In this document: piece after piece, positions 12,157 to 24,025 of the stretch | How the letters are laid out: each line of letters starts with the position of its first letter | Numbering within the stretch: position 1 is the stretch's first letter | From: Candidatus Gracilibacteria bacterium GN02-872 | Lineage (GTDB): Bacteria; Patescibacteriota; Gracilibacteria; BD1-5; UBA6164 | Assembly: GCA_003260325.1 (NCBI GenBank) | Contig: MOLU01000005.1 | Coordinates: forward strand, 35,571-99,570 | DNA length: 64,000 nucleotides | Direction: 5' to 3' | Made by a program: the position numbers and the translations under genes | The notes under the pieces: generated by a model | Databases searched by the model: none | What the model was told of the DNA's origin: nothing | What the model saw: the letters and a program-made list of their open reading frames with translations, nothing else

Positions 12157-13383
12157 TTAATAATTTATTTTTAAAGTTCATAGGTTTTGATTTACTTTTT
12201 CTTGAATTTTTTTAACTTCATCAAAAACAATACTACATAAAATTATAATTTCATTTCAACTTACTTTTTTTCAGTTTTCAAAATAGTGCTTTGACAATAC
12301 TTCTGCTGTTTTTTCTCAATCTAAAATATCATATTTTCATTTGTTATCTGAAAAATATCAAACAATAGGGTCTCAATATTGATTTAAAATAATTGAATGA
12401 GTTTGTCAAGAAGAAGAATTTAATCATTTATTCATTTTTGCTGAATCATGTTTTCAACCTCAGTTTTCTGTAAAAGTTGGAATTGCATCTCTTGCAAATT
12501 TAAAAGCTCATCCTAAGAATTCATTTCTGTCTAACCAAGGTCTGAATTGTGTAACATGAAGCCTTCAGTCAGCTCAAATTATTTTTGTTGGCTCAATGAA
12601 GTTAAAAACTAATTGAGGATATTTAAGTTCAGAGCTATTTAGCAAGTTTTTTCTTTTCAAATCATTTTGAACGAAATTTACTGTTGTTCATCAAGCTGCT
12701 CAATCATCATCTTTTATTACTAAAACTTTTCCTGGGTTTTGATTAAAAATATTTTCCAACTCTTCTTTGTTATTTGCAATTCAAATATATCACATTTTTT
12801 CTCAGGCTATCTCTAATTGGTTTGATTTTTTTGAATTTAAGTCCAAAAGTTGTAGAGTTTTTCCAGCTGTTGTACTTTTTAATTTTTCTTTTTCCAATTC
12901 AAAATTTATATCAGTTATTCTTGGGTCTGACATAGGAACGCTTGATAAAACAGTTGCGTTTGGCATTTGCCTAATTGTTTCTAAAAGAAGTTTTTCACTT
13001 TCAAATCAAGTCCTGTTTACATTTAATCAGGAAATAGAATTTTTTTCTCTTAAAATAACTTTTGTTCAAATCAGAGCATAATTTCCTTTTCAAAAAATAT
13101 TTTTTAAAATATTTTCTATGAATTGTTTTGTATTATTTATAATATTTCAATCTGTTATTATAATTATTTGTTCGCTTTTTTCTCTTATTTTTTCAAAAAG
13201 GTATATCAAATATTTTGTTGCATCATTTCTTGTTTTTTCTTCAGAAAGTGCATTTATAGTAACAGATAATCCTCAACAATTAAAAACTATTTCATAAATA
13301 CTTTTTGTTCAAGGTATGTTTTCTACTGTTATTCAAGGGTAAGTTATAAGAGGATATTTATCCTCACTGTCAATTTCGTTCAT
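12157..13383 (-). CDS. Uncharacterised protein, possibly ATP-grasp-like
   Basis: 408 aa, not firmly recognised. The central part, about 190-330, reads like a divergent ATP-grasp core: KVLVIKDDDGAAGGTTVNF resembles the lysine-bearing strand and Gly-rich loop, FIEPTKIIGADGRLHVTQFR resembles the nucleotide/metal segment, and WAFKFARDAIPTFTENGG follows. The N-terminal 150 residues contain an IIIITDGNIINN strand and may be Rossmann-like. No signal peptide. First gene of a two-gene unit with the FGase-like gene. If the ATP-grasp reading holds, the pair could make and break a peptide or amide bond. The substrate is unknown. Confidence 0.5.
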
Positions 13384-13721
13384 AATTACAAAAATTAAAA
13401 AATAAAAAATATCCTTTGACAAAACTTCAAAGAATATTTACTACATATAACTTTTTTAATTTTTTACTTTAATTTTTCATTAAAAATTTTATACACAAAA
13501 AACAGCCTTTGAAGCATCAGTTCAAGGATAAACAGAAACCAGAAAATAAAATAAATTCTATTATTCATTTTTGCTATTTTTTTGTTAAAAAATTTCTGAA
13601 AATTATAATGATTTTTGGAAAAAGTCAAATTTAAATTTTTTTTGAACTAATTTTAGCTTTACAAAGATAAAAAAATAAATAAAATACTAACCGCAAAAAT
13701 TATTTTTTAAAAAATATTATA
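13384..13721. other. Intergenic region between divergent genes
   Basis: 338 bp, very AT-rich. It must hold the promoters of the ATP-grasp-like operon (minus) and gpmI-eno (plus), but I see no convincing -35/-10 pair. The only reading frame of note is a 34-codon minus-strand frame at 13464-13568, listed separately. Confidence 0.6.
13464..13568 (-). CDS. Possible 34-aa membrane peptide
   Basis: ATG to TAA, 34 residues, strongly hydrophobic with aromatic and Leu-rich middle (IYFIFWFLFILELMLQ) and a basic C-terminus, so it could be a single-span membrane peptide. No in-frame TGA and no ribosome-binding site is visible. It may be chance in AT-rich spacer DNA, since poly-T/A tracts give hydrophobic frames easily. 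Confidence 0.22.
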   Translation of the reverse strand: MNNRIYFIFWFLFILELMLQRLFFVYKIFNEKLK

Positions 13722-15197
13722 GTGAAAAAAGTTAGTTTAATAATTTTGGATTGATTTGGTATAAATGAAGCTACACCAGAGGAGAATTCTATTACTCAAG
13801 CTGAAAATAGACCAAACTTTTCAAAACTTTTTGCTTTTCCTTGATATACTAGATTAAAGGCATCATGAAGGGATGTATGAATAGTTGAAGGCTTTATGTG
13901 AGGTTCTGAAGTTTGACATTTGACTATTTGAGCTTGAAAAATCGTTAAACAAAATATTTTGGAAATAAATGATTTATTAGATAATGATGAATTTGAAAAA
14001 TTACCAGAATTTACAGAAATGGTTTATTACTTGAGAAAATCTTGAAAATCTTTGCATATAGCTGGCCTTTTAGGAACACCTTGAGTTCATTCTTATCAAC
14101 CACATTTATACTGACTTTTAAAAATAATTCCATCTGAAATAAACGTTTATTTACATCTTTTTACTGATTGAAGAGATAGTCCTAGAACAGAATCTGTAAA
14201 TTATTTACAAGAATTGATTGACTTTATTTCAGATAAAAAAAATGTAAAAATTTCAAGTATTTCTGGTAGATATTTTGCTATGGATAGGGATAATAATTGG
14301 GAAAGAATTCAAAAATCTTATGATGCAATTTTGGGAAAAATAGAAAAATCAGACAAAGATCCAATTACTTACTTAAAGCAAAGTTATTCTGACAAAGTTT
14401 TTGATGAATTTATAGAACCTATTTATTTTGTATCAGGAAAGGCTTTTGAAAGTGGAGACGTATTTTTACACTACAATTATAGAAGTGATAGAGCAACTCA
14501 ACTTACAAAAATAATTGAGAAAGATTTCTGAAGTGAAAATATCTATACAATGACAAAATATTACAATGAGTTTGCTTGAAAATATTTTATAAAAAAGCAA
14601 AAGGTAGAAAATACACTTTGAGAAATCATTTCTAAAAAATGACTTTCACAGCTTCACATAGCTGAAACAGAGAAGTTTGCTCATGTAACAAAATTTTTTA
14701 ATTGATGAGCTCAAATTGTTTATCCTTGAGAAAAAGATATCCTTGTTGCTTCTCATAAAGTAGCAACTTATGATATGGATCCTGAAATGTCTGCAGATGA
14801 GATTTTTGCTGAGTATGAAAAAAATGCGAAAGATTTTGATTTTACAGTTGTAAATTACGCAAATGGTGATATGGTAGGGCATACTTGATGTTTAGTTTGT
14901 ACTTCTACTTCAATTGAAAAGCTAGATGAAATTATTTGAAAAACTATTGATTATTGTGCAGAAAATAACATAGATTTGCTTATCACTGCTGATCATGGGA
15001 ATTGTGAAGTTATGTGAACACCACAAGATCCTTGTACATCACACACAACAAACGAAGTGCCTTTTTGGTACATAAAAGATGGTGAAGTTGTAAAAACTAA
15101 ACCAAATTGATGACTTTCAAATGTTGCTCCAACAATTCTTGAAATTATGTGAATTGCAAAAGCTTCAGATATGAAAGAAAGTTTACTTTTAGATTAA
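13722..15197 (+). CDS. gpmI: 2,3-bisphosphoglycerate-independent phosphoglycerate mutase
   Basis: 491 aa (family about 510). Interconverts 3- and 2-phosphoglycerate using two Mn ions. LIILDGFG near the start supplies the first metal ligand Asp. MGGSEVGHLTIGAG carries the catalytic Ser at residue 62, the canonical position. The C-terminal metal motif is [10 protein letters not shown], followed by THTTN-like [11 protein letters not shown]. Many glycines here, including several in these motifs, are TGA. GTG at 13722 is used as start: it directly precedes [12 protein letters not shown] and no ATG fits. It lies 28 bp upstream of eno; together they run lower glycolysis or its reversal. Confidence 0.96.
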
Positions 15198-15225
15198 AAT
15201 ATTTATTTTTTAAAATTTTTGAATT

Positions 15226-16458
<1,233 letters not shown>

Positions 16459-16460
16459 AA

Positions 16461-16480
16461 AAGAATGCTTTAGCATTCTT
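16461..16480 (+). terminator. Terminator of gpmI-eno
   Basis: 8-bp stem AAGAATGC / GCATTCTT, loop TTTA, then eight or more T. It begins 3 bp after the eno stop. Confidence 0.85.
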
Positions 16481-16489
16481 TTTTTTGTT

Positions 16490-17350
16490 TTAGTAAGCTC
16501 AATAATTGAATCTTTCATAAAAAAATTTTAATTCAACAAAATCATCATTTTTTGATTCTTTGCTTAAGTCTAAATCTAGCTCTACAAAAGGTCTATAAAA
16601 ATATTTTCCTTCTTTTTTCACAAATTCATATTTTATTTCTAAGTTTCTTTTTCAGCTTTTTAATTCTTTTGATAGTTTTTTATCATTTTTGTCAAAGATT
16701 TTGTATTCTAAATTTAAATTTATAGGAAGCAAAGACACATCATAAAGACAAATTAGTGATTTTAAGTTATAAACAGAATCAGGTTCATTAGCGTGATAAT
16801 CGCAAGAAGTTGAATTGTTCATTAACTCTATTTTCATTTTTTGTTTTCTCTCTCAAGATATTTTTGTTAAAAGTCTTTCTTCTATTTCTTTGAAATTACT
16901 TTCTACATCTTTTCATTCAGAATTTTTATACTTATAAGTGAATGATTTTTCTTTTTTGATATATCTATTTATTCATAATTCATCAAAAATATTCTTTTTA
17001 TAAACCTCTGTTTCATAATTTCAAAGGATTTTTATAGTTCAGTCTTGGAATAATTTTTTAGTTTTTTCTAATCATAACTTCGAAAATATTTTATCAAAAA
17101 TTTCGTTTTTATAGACTAGTTCTGGACTTCCTGGTCAGTAACTTATAGTTATCTTACTATTTAAAATCTTAAAATTTTTTTCATTAAAATTGTAAGTATA
17201 AATTACGTTATCTACTTTATTTGGTGTTTAACCAAATTTTGATTGAAAATTTTTTAAATTTTCTGGATTTCAATCATATAAATTGAAATTTGCATTTACT
17301 GATTTAAATGTAAAAAAGCTCAAAACTGGCAAAACTAATAATTTTTTCAT
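16490..17350 (-). pseudogene. Secreted protein gene interrupted by an in-frame TAA
   Basis: Open in one frame for 287 codons except one TAA at 17230-17228 (codon 41). The first 20 residues are a signal peptide (MKKLLVLPVLSFFTFKSVNA). After the stop the frame continues at once with TPNKVDNVIYTYNF and reads a Lys/Glu-rich, beta-rich protein to ERFNYGAY. No ATG lies shortly after the stop to restart it. A single substitution from CAA, AAA or GAA would explain it, so this is a recent pseudogene, a strain polymorphism or a sequencing error. The protein itself is unrecognised; it ends 32 bp from the eno stop on the opposite strand. Confidence 0.7.
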
Positions 17351-17470
17351 AATTTTTTTGTTAAAATTTAGTAAATTTTATTAAACTCAAAACTTTAAAA
17401 AATCAAATTTAGTTTTTGAAAAATTTCATTTTTTCATATAATTTCAAAAAATATTTAAAAAAATAGAAAA

Positions 17471-18448
17471 ATGTTGATTTATATAGAAAAACAAGCAAAA
17501 GATTATTCTCAAACTAAAAAAATTTTAGAAAAATATAAAAATGCAAAAGTTATTTTTATTGATAATTATAAAAATATTTTTGATAAAAATTATAAAAATC
17601 TGGATACCAAAAAAGCTTTGATTATAGCAAAACTAAATTCTAAATCTGTAAGCCGGGCACCGTGCTGATACTGACACTCAGAATCTTCTTACTTTTTCAA
17701 AACTTGATTAAATTGTGTTTTTGATTGCTCTTATTGTTACTTGAAATGAGCTTTTAAAAATGATAATATTGTTTTATTTGTAAATTATGATGATATAAAA
17801 AATGAAATAGAAGAGAAAATATCTGAGTTAAGAAAAGAGCTTCCAGATTCTGCACATTGGTTTTATTCTTGAGATTATTCAGATATAGTTTGAATAGATA
17901 ATTTGAGTAACTTTATAGAAAATTTTGTTCCTTTTTTTGAAAAATTTTGAGATGATGTGATGATGGAAATAAGAACGAAATCATCAAATGTAAAGCCTTT
18001 TTTGGATTTATGATTTATTCCCAAAAATACTGAAATTTCTTTTTCTCTAAATCCTGAAATTTTAGTTAAAAAATATGAAAAATGAGCTTCTAGTTTGGAA
18101 AAAAGAATTGAAGCAATAAATATTTTACTTGAAAAGTGATTTAAAGTTTGACTTAGGTTTTTGCCAATTTTACCAGTAAAGAATTGGGAAGAAGTTTATA
18201 GTGAATTTATAGCTTATATAAAAGAAAAAATTGATATTTCAAAAATTTATTCTAGCTTTGCTTCGTGACTTTTGTATACAAAAAAAGATTATAACAAAAT
18301 GCTTCAAAAATATCCAGATTTAGGTATTTTATATATGTTAGAGCTTGAGAATGATGATTTTTACAGGGAATCTAAAGTTTTTAGAAGCAAAATTTATACG
18401 ATGTTTAAAGAATTTGACAAAAGATGTATTTTTTGTTTAGATAAATAA
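17471..18448 (+). CDS. Radical SAM protein of the spore photoproduct lyase family
   Basis: 325 aa. The [4Fe-4S] SAM motif is CxxxCxxC in NCVFDCSYCYLKG (C82, C86, C89), the spacing used by SplB-type enzymes. SRAPCGYGHSESSYFFKTG before it and SGDYSDIVGID, ISFSLNPEI and GLRFLPILPV after it match the SplB barrel layout. In spore-formers SplB repairs the thymine dimer of UV-irradiated spores. CPR bacteria do not sporulate, so the role is probably repair of a related photolesion or an untested reaction. ATG at 17471 keeps the short N-terminal domain. Followed by a perfect 12-bp terminator hairpin. Confidence 0.85.
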
Positions 18449-18457
18449 ATATTTTAA

Positions 18458-18485
18458 AGAAAGACTTGTTACCACAAGTCTTTCT
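18458..18485 (+). terminator. Terminator after the SplB-like gene
   Basis: Perfect 12-bp stem AGAAAGACTTGT / ACAAGTCTTTCT, loop TACC, then six T. The stop codon of the convergent minus-strand gene lies in the loop. Confidence 0.85.
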
Positions 18486-19098
18486 TTTTTATTTTGCTTT
18501 CAAGTATTTTTAAAAATATTTCCCATTCTTCACTTCTTTTCATTCTTTTCTTGACTAAATCAATTATTTCAGGATTTTCCGTCACACTTTCAATTAAATA
18601 TTTCATTTTTTTGTTTCAAACTAAATAATATTCATAACTTTTCAAATCTGTTGATGAAGATAGCCATATTCTTGTAAAATCTAAATTTCAGATTGAATTT
18701 ACAATTGTTTTAAAAGGAAGTCATTTTAAATCATATCTGATTTTAAGAAAATATAAATTTTTTTCTCAAATTAAGATTTTTTTTAATTCTCATAAAGTTT
18801 TTATTTCATAGCTTTTATTGTTCAAAAAATTTATATAATTCCAAATTTTTGTTTTATCTCAGCTAAAATCACCTATAAATCTAAATCTTCAAACTAATTT
18901 GTAATTCTTGCTTCAAATTTTTAAATCTCAGTTTTTATCTTCTTTTAAAACAACTCATATATCTTGTTCTTCAGCTTTTTCTAAATTATCTGCTATTTTT
19001 CAAATACTTGATTTTTCTAAATCTTTTGGTAATTCATAAGCTAAAATATTATTTGTTAACATAAATAGCAATAAGAAACTTATAAATATTTTTTTCAT
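18469..19098 (-). CDS. Secreted degenerate paralogue of the neighbouring NlpC-like protein
   Basis: 209 aa with a signal peptide (MKKIFISFLLLFMLTNNILA). The middle lines up with the upstream neighbour at 19142-20134: LKIGSKNYKL against IKIGSRKYNI, FSGDKTKI against YYGDTTKI, KNLYFLKIRY against AKFLVLKYN, and both end in a WEI-hydrophobic-L motif (EEWEIFLKIL against EPWEILLNIV). It lacks the NCHSLAY segment and the THSF His that would be catalytic there. It therefore looks like a non-catalytic copy, perhaps a binding partner or inhibitor. Its stop codon falls within the SplB terminator hairpin. Confidence 0.65.
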
Positions 19099-19141
19099 AA
19101 TTTTTTAAATAATAATTAATAAATATAGAATGGTTTTTATT

Positions 19142-20134
19142 CTAATTCATTTTTACTATATTTAATAATATTTCCCAAGGTTCTCTTTCATCATAATTAA
19201 CTAATTTTAGCTTATTATTAATTAAATTGACTATTTCTTTTTTATTTTCTTTTCTATTTAATAATTCCTTTATTTTAGGATTGTTTTGGATTAACTTCTT
19301 TTGTTCATTTAAATCATTTGTTGATGATGCAAATACTCATATAATGTCAGAAAGTTCTATGTCATTTATCAATTCTTTATCTGATTTTGCTGTGTTATTT
19401 AATAATTCTAAATTATTAATACTTTCTGCATTAGATACTTCTTTATTAAATTCACTATTATTAATTATTTCACTTAAATTTTCATCATTAGCTTTTATAT
19501 CATTTCAGATTCTATAGTATGAAAAGTTCTCACCATTATATTTTAACACTAAAAATTTAGCATTTCAATTTTCTCAATAAACTTTCTTGATATTATATAG
19601 TTCATGTTCATATTCTCACATTCTTCAATATTTTGATTTGATTTTTGTTGTGTCTCAATAGTAATCATGGAGAAACATAAAGCTGTGAGTTATGTTATAC
19701 TTTCTTGATCATATTTTTATTTTTCAGTCTGGGCTTTCAGATAAAGTGATTCATCTATCTCACCTTTTTGCATTTTCAATACTTGTAATTGCATTGTTAT
19801 CAACAAATTTTTTAAATATATTATTTGGATAATTTATCCAATATCTTGAACTATTATATGCTAGTGAGTGACAATTATAAAAAGTAGTGTTTGTTCTGTT
19901 TCTGTCATTACTATTAAATCCAAATTCTTTTTCAAACTCTATATCTTTATTTATACTAAGTCTTCTATCTCAGTTATTGAATCAGCATTCATAGATTCGA
20001 ACTCAATTTATTTTTGCTCTTGTTCTATATAATTCTTCATTTGAATTACAAGGAAAGTCCAGAGCCAAAGCTACATTACTACTTAGCAAAATAACTATTC
20101 CTAAAATATTAATTAAAACTCTATTATGTTTCAT
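19142..20134 (-). CDS. Secreted NlpC/P60-like (papain-fold) cysteine hydrolase candidate
   Basis: 330 aa with a signal peptide ending near ALA-LDFPC. The catalytic core candidate is NCHSLAYNSSRYWI (Cys near 75) followed by AKRGDRGITL, NITHSFMFLHDYYGDTTKI (His) and SKYGRMGEYEHELYNIKKVYG. This order (NC..A, GD, HS, SKxG, YEH, YG) is typical of divergent NlpC/P60-like amidases acting on peptidoglycan or small amides. The C-terminal 120 residues are Asn/Glu/Lys-rich and helical, ending in a WEILLNIV motif shared with the downstream paralogue, 43 bp away. Likely envelope or extracellular. Target unknown. Confidence 0.6.
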
Positions 20135-20519
20135 AGTTTTAAAAAATTATAAAGATAATAATATTAATTAAAAGAATACTTTAATAAATTAACTTATAAA
20201 ATATTTATATATATATTTTTTTGGGGTTAAGAAATAAAAGAAAATCTTATAGTTATTTTTTAAAATATAATTTAATTACAAATTTAATATATTTGTCCTT
20301 ATAATAGATTATGAATATAGTTTAAATTATTTTTTATAATACTTTATATACTATATATAGTTATATTTATTTATTTTATTAAGTCAAGTTCAATTTTATA
20401 TTTTGATTTGATAATATAATTTTATTATTTATTAATATATTTAAAACAATTTTTAATTTTTTCTTTCAAAATTTTAAAAAATTTATATAATTTAAGTACT
20501 TAAAACCTAGTTTTGATTT
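20135..20519. other. AT-rich intergenic region
   Basis: 385 bp with no credible reading frame or stable hairpin. It separates divergent genes and must contain both promoters. The best visible candidate is for the SDR gene: TATAAT at 20486-20491 with TTTCAA 16 nt upstream (20464-20469). A single TTGGGG is the only GC-rich spot. Confidence 0.55.
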
Positions 20520-21152
20520 ATGAAAAAAAATATTTTGATAACGTGAACTTCTTGCTGACTTTGACGATTTTTAGCTGAAAAGTTAAATTTGAATTATAAT
20601 ATTTTTTGAATTTCTAGAACAAAAACTGATTTAAATATTTTTGAAGAAATAAACTTTGATTTAACAAACTTTGAACAATTTGATAAAATCTTGTGAAAAA
20701 TTGGTGAAAAAAAATTTGAAATGATTGTTTTTAATTCGTGAATTTGATATTTTTGAAGATTTGAAGATTGAGGAGAACAAACTTATAAAAATATTATAAA
20801 TTTAAATTTATTATCACCGATTTTGTTTTTGCAAAAAATTCTACCTTTTTTGGAGCAAAAAGCAAAAATTGTTTTTATTTGAAGCATTATTTGAAAAAAA
20901 TTTATGAAAAATGCTTCAGTCTATCAAGCTTCAAAATTTTGACTTAGAGGTTTTGCTTGAGCTTTAAAAAACGAATTAAAAGACAAAAAAATATTTATAA
21001 TAAATCCAAAAATTTTAGAAACTGATTTTCATAAAAATTCTTCGGTTTTTATTCCTACAGATAAGGAAAAAATCACAAGTTTAGAAAGTGTTTTTGAAGT
21101 TGTTGAAAATATTTTAAAAAATAAGGAAACTAGATTTGAGATAGATTTATAA
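20520..21152 (+). CDS. Short-chain dehydrogenase/reductase
   Basis: 210 aa, the short end of the SDR family. The NAD(P)-binding motif TGxxxGxG is TGTSCGLG at residues 8-15 (its Gly are mostly TGA), the strand motif is IVFNSGIG, and the active-site YxxxK is YQASK with the expected upstream Ser in IGSIIG. The substrate cannot be read. First gene of a unit followed 18 bp later by the VanY-type carboxypeptidase, so a cell-envelope metabolite is possible. Confidence 0.88.
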
Positions 21153-21170
21153 TTTAAAAAATGGAGAAAA

Positions 21171-21983
21171 ATGGAGAAAAAAATAATTTATACAGCTGCT
21201 ATTTGAGCTTTAACTGCAGTGTTTTCAGCATCAGCTTGATATTATTCATGAATTATTCATACAAATGCTGTGTTTGAATCACTCATTTCAAGACTGGAGC
21301 TAGATTTAAAAAAAGAAAGAGAAAAAAATATTATTTTGACACAATTGTTAACAAAGCAAAAAGATGAACAAATTTTACAAAGAAATAATTCTTTTGAAAA
21401 TATGGATTTTGAAACTGATGATTCTTTACAAAAATTTTTAAATCCTGAAAATGGTTTTAATAATAAGAAATATATTCCTCAAAGTTTAGAAAGAATTTCT
21501 TCAAATGTGATTTATGATTCTAAATGATGAAATCAAGTTTTGAGAAAGGAAGCTAAAGATGCTCTTGAAGAAATGTGAAAAAAATTTGAACAAGAAACTT
21601 GAGAGAAAATAAATGTTGTAAGTGCTTACAGGAGCTATGATTATCAAGTTTGAATAAAAAAATGATGATGTCCAGATAATCTTTGCGCAAATCCTGGTTT
21701 TTCTGAGCATCAGACAGGGCTTGTTGTAGATTTATGGTCAGCTTCAAGTAAGGATAATTGGTATTCAAACGTAAAATTAAAAAAATATTTTTCTTGGTTA
21801 AATGAAAATGCTCATAAATTTGGTTTCCATAACACTTATCAGAAATGACGTGATGTTGATTGATATGAAATTGAACCTTGGCACTGGAGATATTTATGAG
21901 TTGAACTTGCTACTTATTTAAGAGAAAATAATCTTACTTTTGCTGAATTTTATAAAGAAAAAACAAAGAATGAAAAAAAATAG
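21171..21983 (+). CDS. D-alanyl-D-alanine carboxypeptidase, VanY/M15B family, membrane-anchored
   Basis: 270 aa. Residues 5-30 form an N-terminal anchor, followed by a coiled-coil linker (about 30-75) and the M15B peptidase. Zn ligands: His in SEHQTGLVVDLW and its Asp, and the His of EPWHWRYLGVELA; VSAYRSYDYQ is the conserved arginine motif. The enzyme trims terminal D-Ala from peptidoglycan stem peptides outside the membrane. Two ATG codons lie 10 bp apart in different frames; the second (21171) is in frame with the protein. The 3-prime end overlaps rlmE by 14 bp. Confidence 0.9.
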
Positions 21984-22641
21984 AAATTCCACAAAACAAA
22001 ATTGACCAATAAAAGTCTGATTCCATAGGAAGAAAAAGGTTCAAAGAGGAACTTTTGTAGCACGTGATGAATATGCAATAAAAGCACAAAAGGCTTGATT
22101 TAGAGCTAGAAGTGTTTATAAATTGCTTGAAATTCAAGAAAGGTTTGATTTAATAAAACCTGAATTTTCTGTAATTGATATAGGTTGTGCTCCGTGAAGT
22201 TTTCTACAGGCTATAAGAAGTATAGTCAAAGAAAAACCAATTATATGAGTTGATATAAAGGAGGTAAAGCCTTTTTCCTATCCAAACGTAAAAACTATAC
22301 AATGTTCTATTTTTGAGTACGATACTTTGAGTCAAAAAATTATTGAAATAAATGGAGAAGATACTTTTGATTTGATTACAAGTGACATCGCTCCAAATAC
22401 AACTGGTAGGTTTGATGTGGATCAGTATGCTTCTTTAGAGCTAAATATAGCTATTTGTGAGTTTAGTGATAGATTTCTGAAAAAATGATGAAATATGCTT
22501 TTAAAAGTTTTTAAATGAGAAGATTTCAATGACTTAGTTCAGGAAATAAAAAAAAGATTTAAAAGTATGAAAACTTATAAACCTCTTGCTTGTCGTGATT
22601 CTTCTCATGAAGAATATATTATTTGTTTTGATAAAAAATAA
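21970..22641 (+). CDS. rlmE: 23S rRNA 2-prime-O-ribose methyltransferase RlmE (FtsJ)
   Basis: 223 aa (family about 210). Methylates the ribose of U2552 in the A-loop of 23S r[18 protein letters not shown] (K of the catalytic KDKE tetrad), SAM motif [24 protein letters not shown] (D), LLKVFKGEDF (K) and [10 protein letters not shown] (E) are all present. ATG at 21970 overlaps the end of the VanY gene, so the two are probably translationally coupled. A short basic N-terminal extension precedes the core. Confidence 0.93.
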
Positions 22642-22665
22642 AAGATAGTTTCAAAAACTATCTTT
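22641..22665. terminator. Bidirectional terminator after rlmE
   Basis: 10-bp stem AAAGATAGTT / AACTATCTTT with a 5-nt loop and flanking A and T runs. It also contains the TAG of the convergent membrane-protein gene. Confidence 0.8.
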
Positions 22666-22933
22666 TTTCATTTACCTCTCTCATAACTAAATCTTCTAAA
22701 TTTTTTTGAAGAACTATTTTGTTTATAAGTTTCTTTTTTTCATTTCTTTCTTTTTCTTTTAAACTTTGTTTCAAGTAAATTTTTATTTTTGGAATTACAT
22801 AAAAAGTCATTGAAAATATAAATATTATTCAAACTGATAAAAAGATCCATTCTGTTATTCAGTAATCTAAAAACTTTTTTATATTTTTAAAAATTTCAAA
22901 TGATTCTGTGTATCTGTATTCAAATCAAAACAT
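22658..22933 (-). CDS. Small membrane protein downstream of sortase
   Basis: 91 aa, unrecognised. A short amphipathic N-terminus (YRYTESFEIFKNIKKFL), one transmembrane helix (about 30-48, WIFLSVGIIFIFSMTFYVI), then a strongly basic/acidic helical tail in the cytoplasm. It starts 17 bp after the sortase stop, so both come from one transcript. It may be an accessory of the sortase, by context only. Confidence 0.7.
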
Positions 22934-22950
22934 AATTTATTTTTTACATT

Positions 22951-23865
22951 TTATTTTTCTTCTACCATTTCTCCTGTAACTACAAGTCTATTTAAAGTAG
23001 TTCAAATAGGCCAACAAGTCATAATTGATAATTCTTTTTTTGAAATATTTTTTTTCAAAACAGAAACATCACCAGGTTTTATAACTCTTTTTTCTTTTAC
23101 TATATATTTAAATTTCTTTTGGTTGTAGTAAATGATAATTTCGTCTCACTCTTCTAGAAAGTTTAGATTTGAGAAAACTTCATTATAATCACCATTCATC
23201 CAAGGAAAGTTTGAAGAGTGTCCGAAAATAAAGCTATTTCATTCTTCTCAAGGAATAGCACTTCCTGGATATCTAACAACTCCATTTTCTAATTCTTTCA
23301 TAAAAATATCCTCAAGTTCGTGTTCAGAATCAATTTTTCTATTTTTTATCTCTACTAAAGGAATATTTTTCCCGATTTTTGGAATAACAACTCTGTTTTC
23401 GTAAGGAGTTATTTCTATTTTTAAAGAAATATTTTTATTATCTAATTCTTTTTTATATTTTTTTATAGATAGTGAAGCTTTTTCTTCCTCTTCTTTTTTT
23501 TCTTCAGTTACTTTTTCAATAGTTTTTTCTTTCAAATTTGAAGCTTCTACTGATTGAAGAATAGATTTAGATTCTTTTTCTATTTCTTCTTTGAAGAAGA
23601 ATCATTTAGCTATATTTAAATAAGCATTATAATTTGTTCAAATAATTAGAACAATAAAAATTATAAGGCTTGTAGTTAAATATTTAAAAAGGAAAGTAGC
23701 AGAAGAAAAAAATGTAATTTTTTTTCTTTCTTTTTTCTTTGGCTCAGAAATTATTGTTTGATAAATATAATTATTTTGTATTTCTTTTACTTCAATAATT
23801 TCTTTTTGTTCATTTAAAGTTTCCTTTTCTAATTCTAAAAGGATATCTAAGTCATTGTTGTGCAT
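22951..23865 (-). CDS. Sortase (transpeptidase) with long N-terminal region
   Basis: 304 aa. The N-terminus (about 60 charged residues) is cytoplasmic, one TM helix follows (about 60-80, TSLIIFIVLII), then a coiled linker and the sortase barrel from about 155. Active-site residues are all present: His in FIFGHSSNFPW, Cys in LSIMTCWPIG, and Arg in TTLNRLVV. Sortases attach surface proteins to peptidoglycan or polymerise pilins. No LPXTG-type substrate is encoded in this window. Its partner gene is the small membrane protein downstream. Confidence 0.9.
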
Positions 23866-24025
23866 TTTGTTTTTGTTTTAGTTTTTATTTTTGTTTTTGT
23901 ATAAAAATTTTATCATATATATTTAAAAAATGCAAAAACTGAAAAATAGTTTTTTTCAAAAAGACTTGAAAAATCTAAAATTTTATTTATATTTATAAAA
24001 GTTTAGATTGTTTAGAACTCATATT

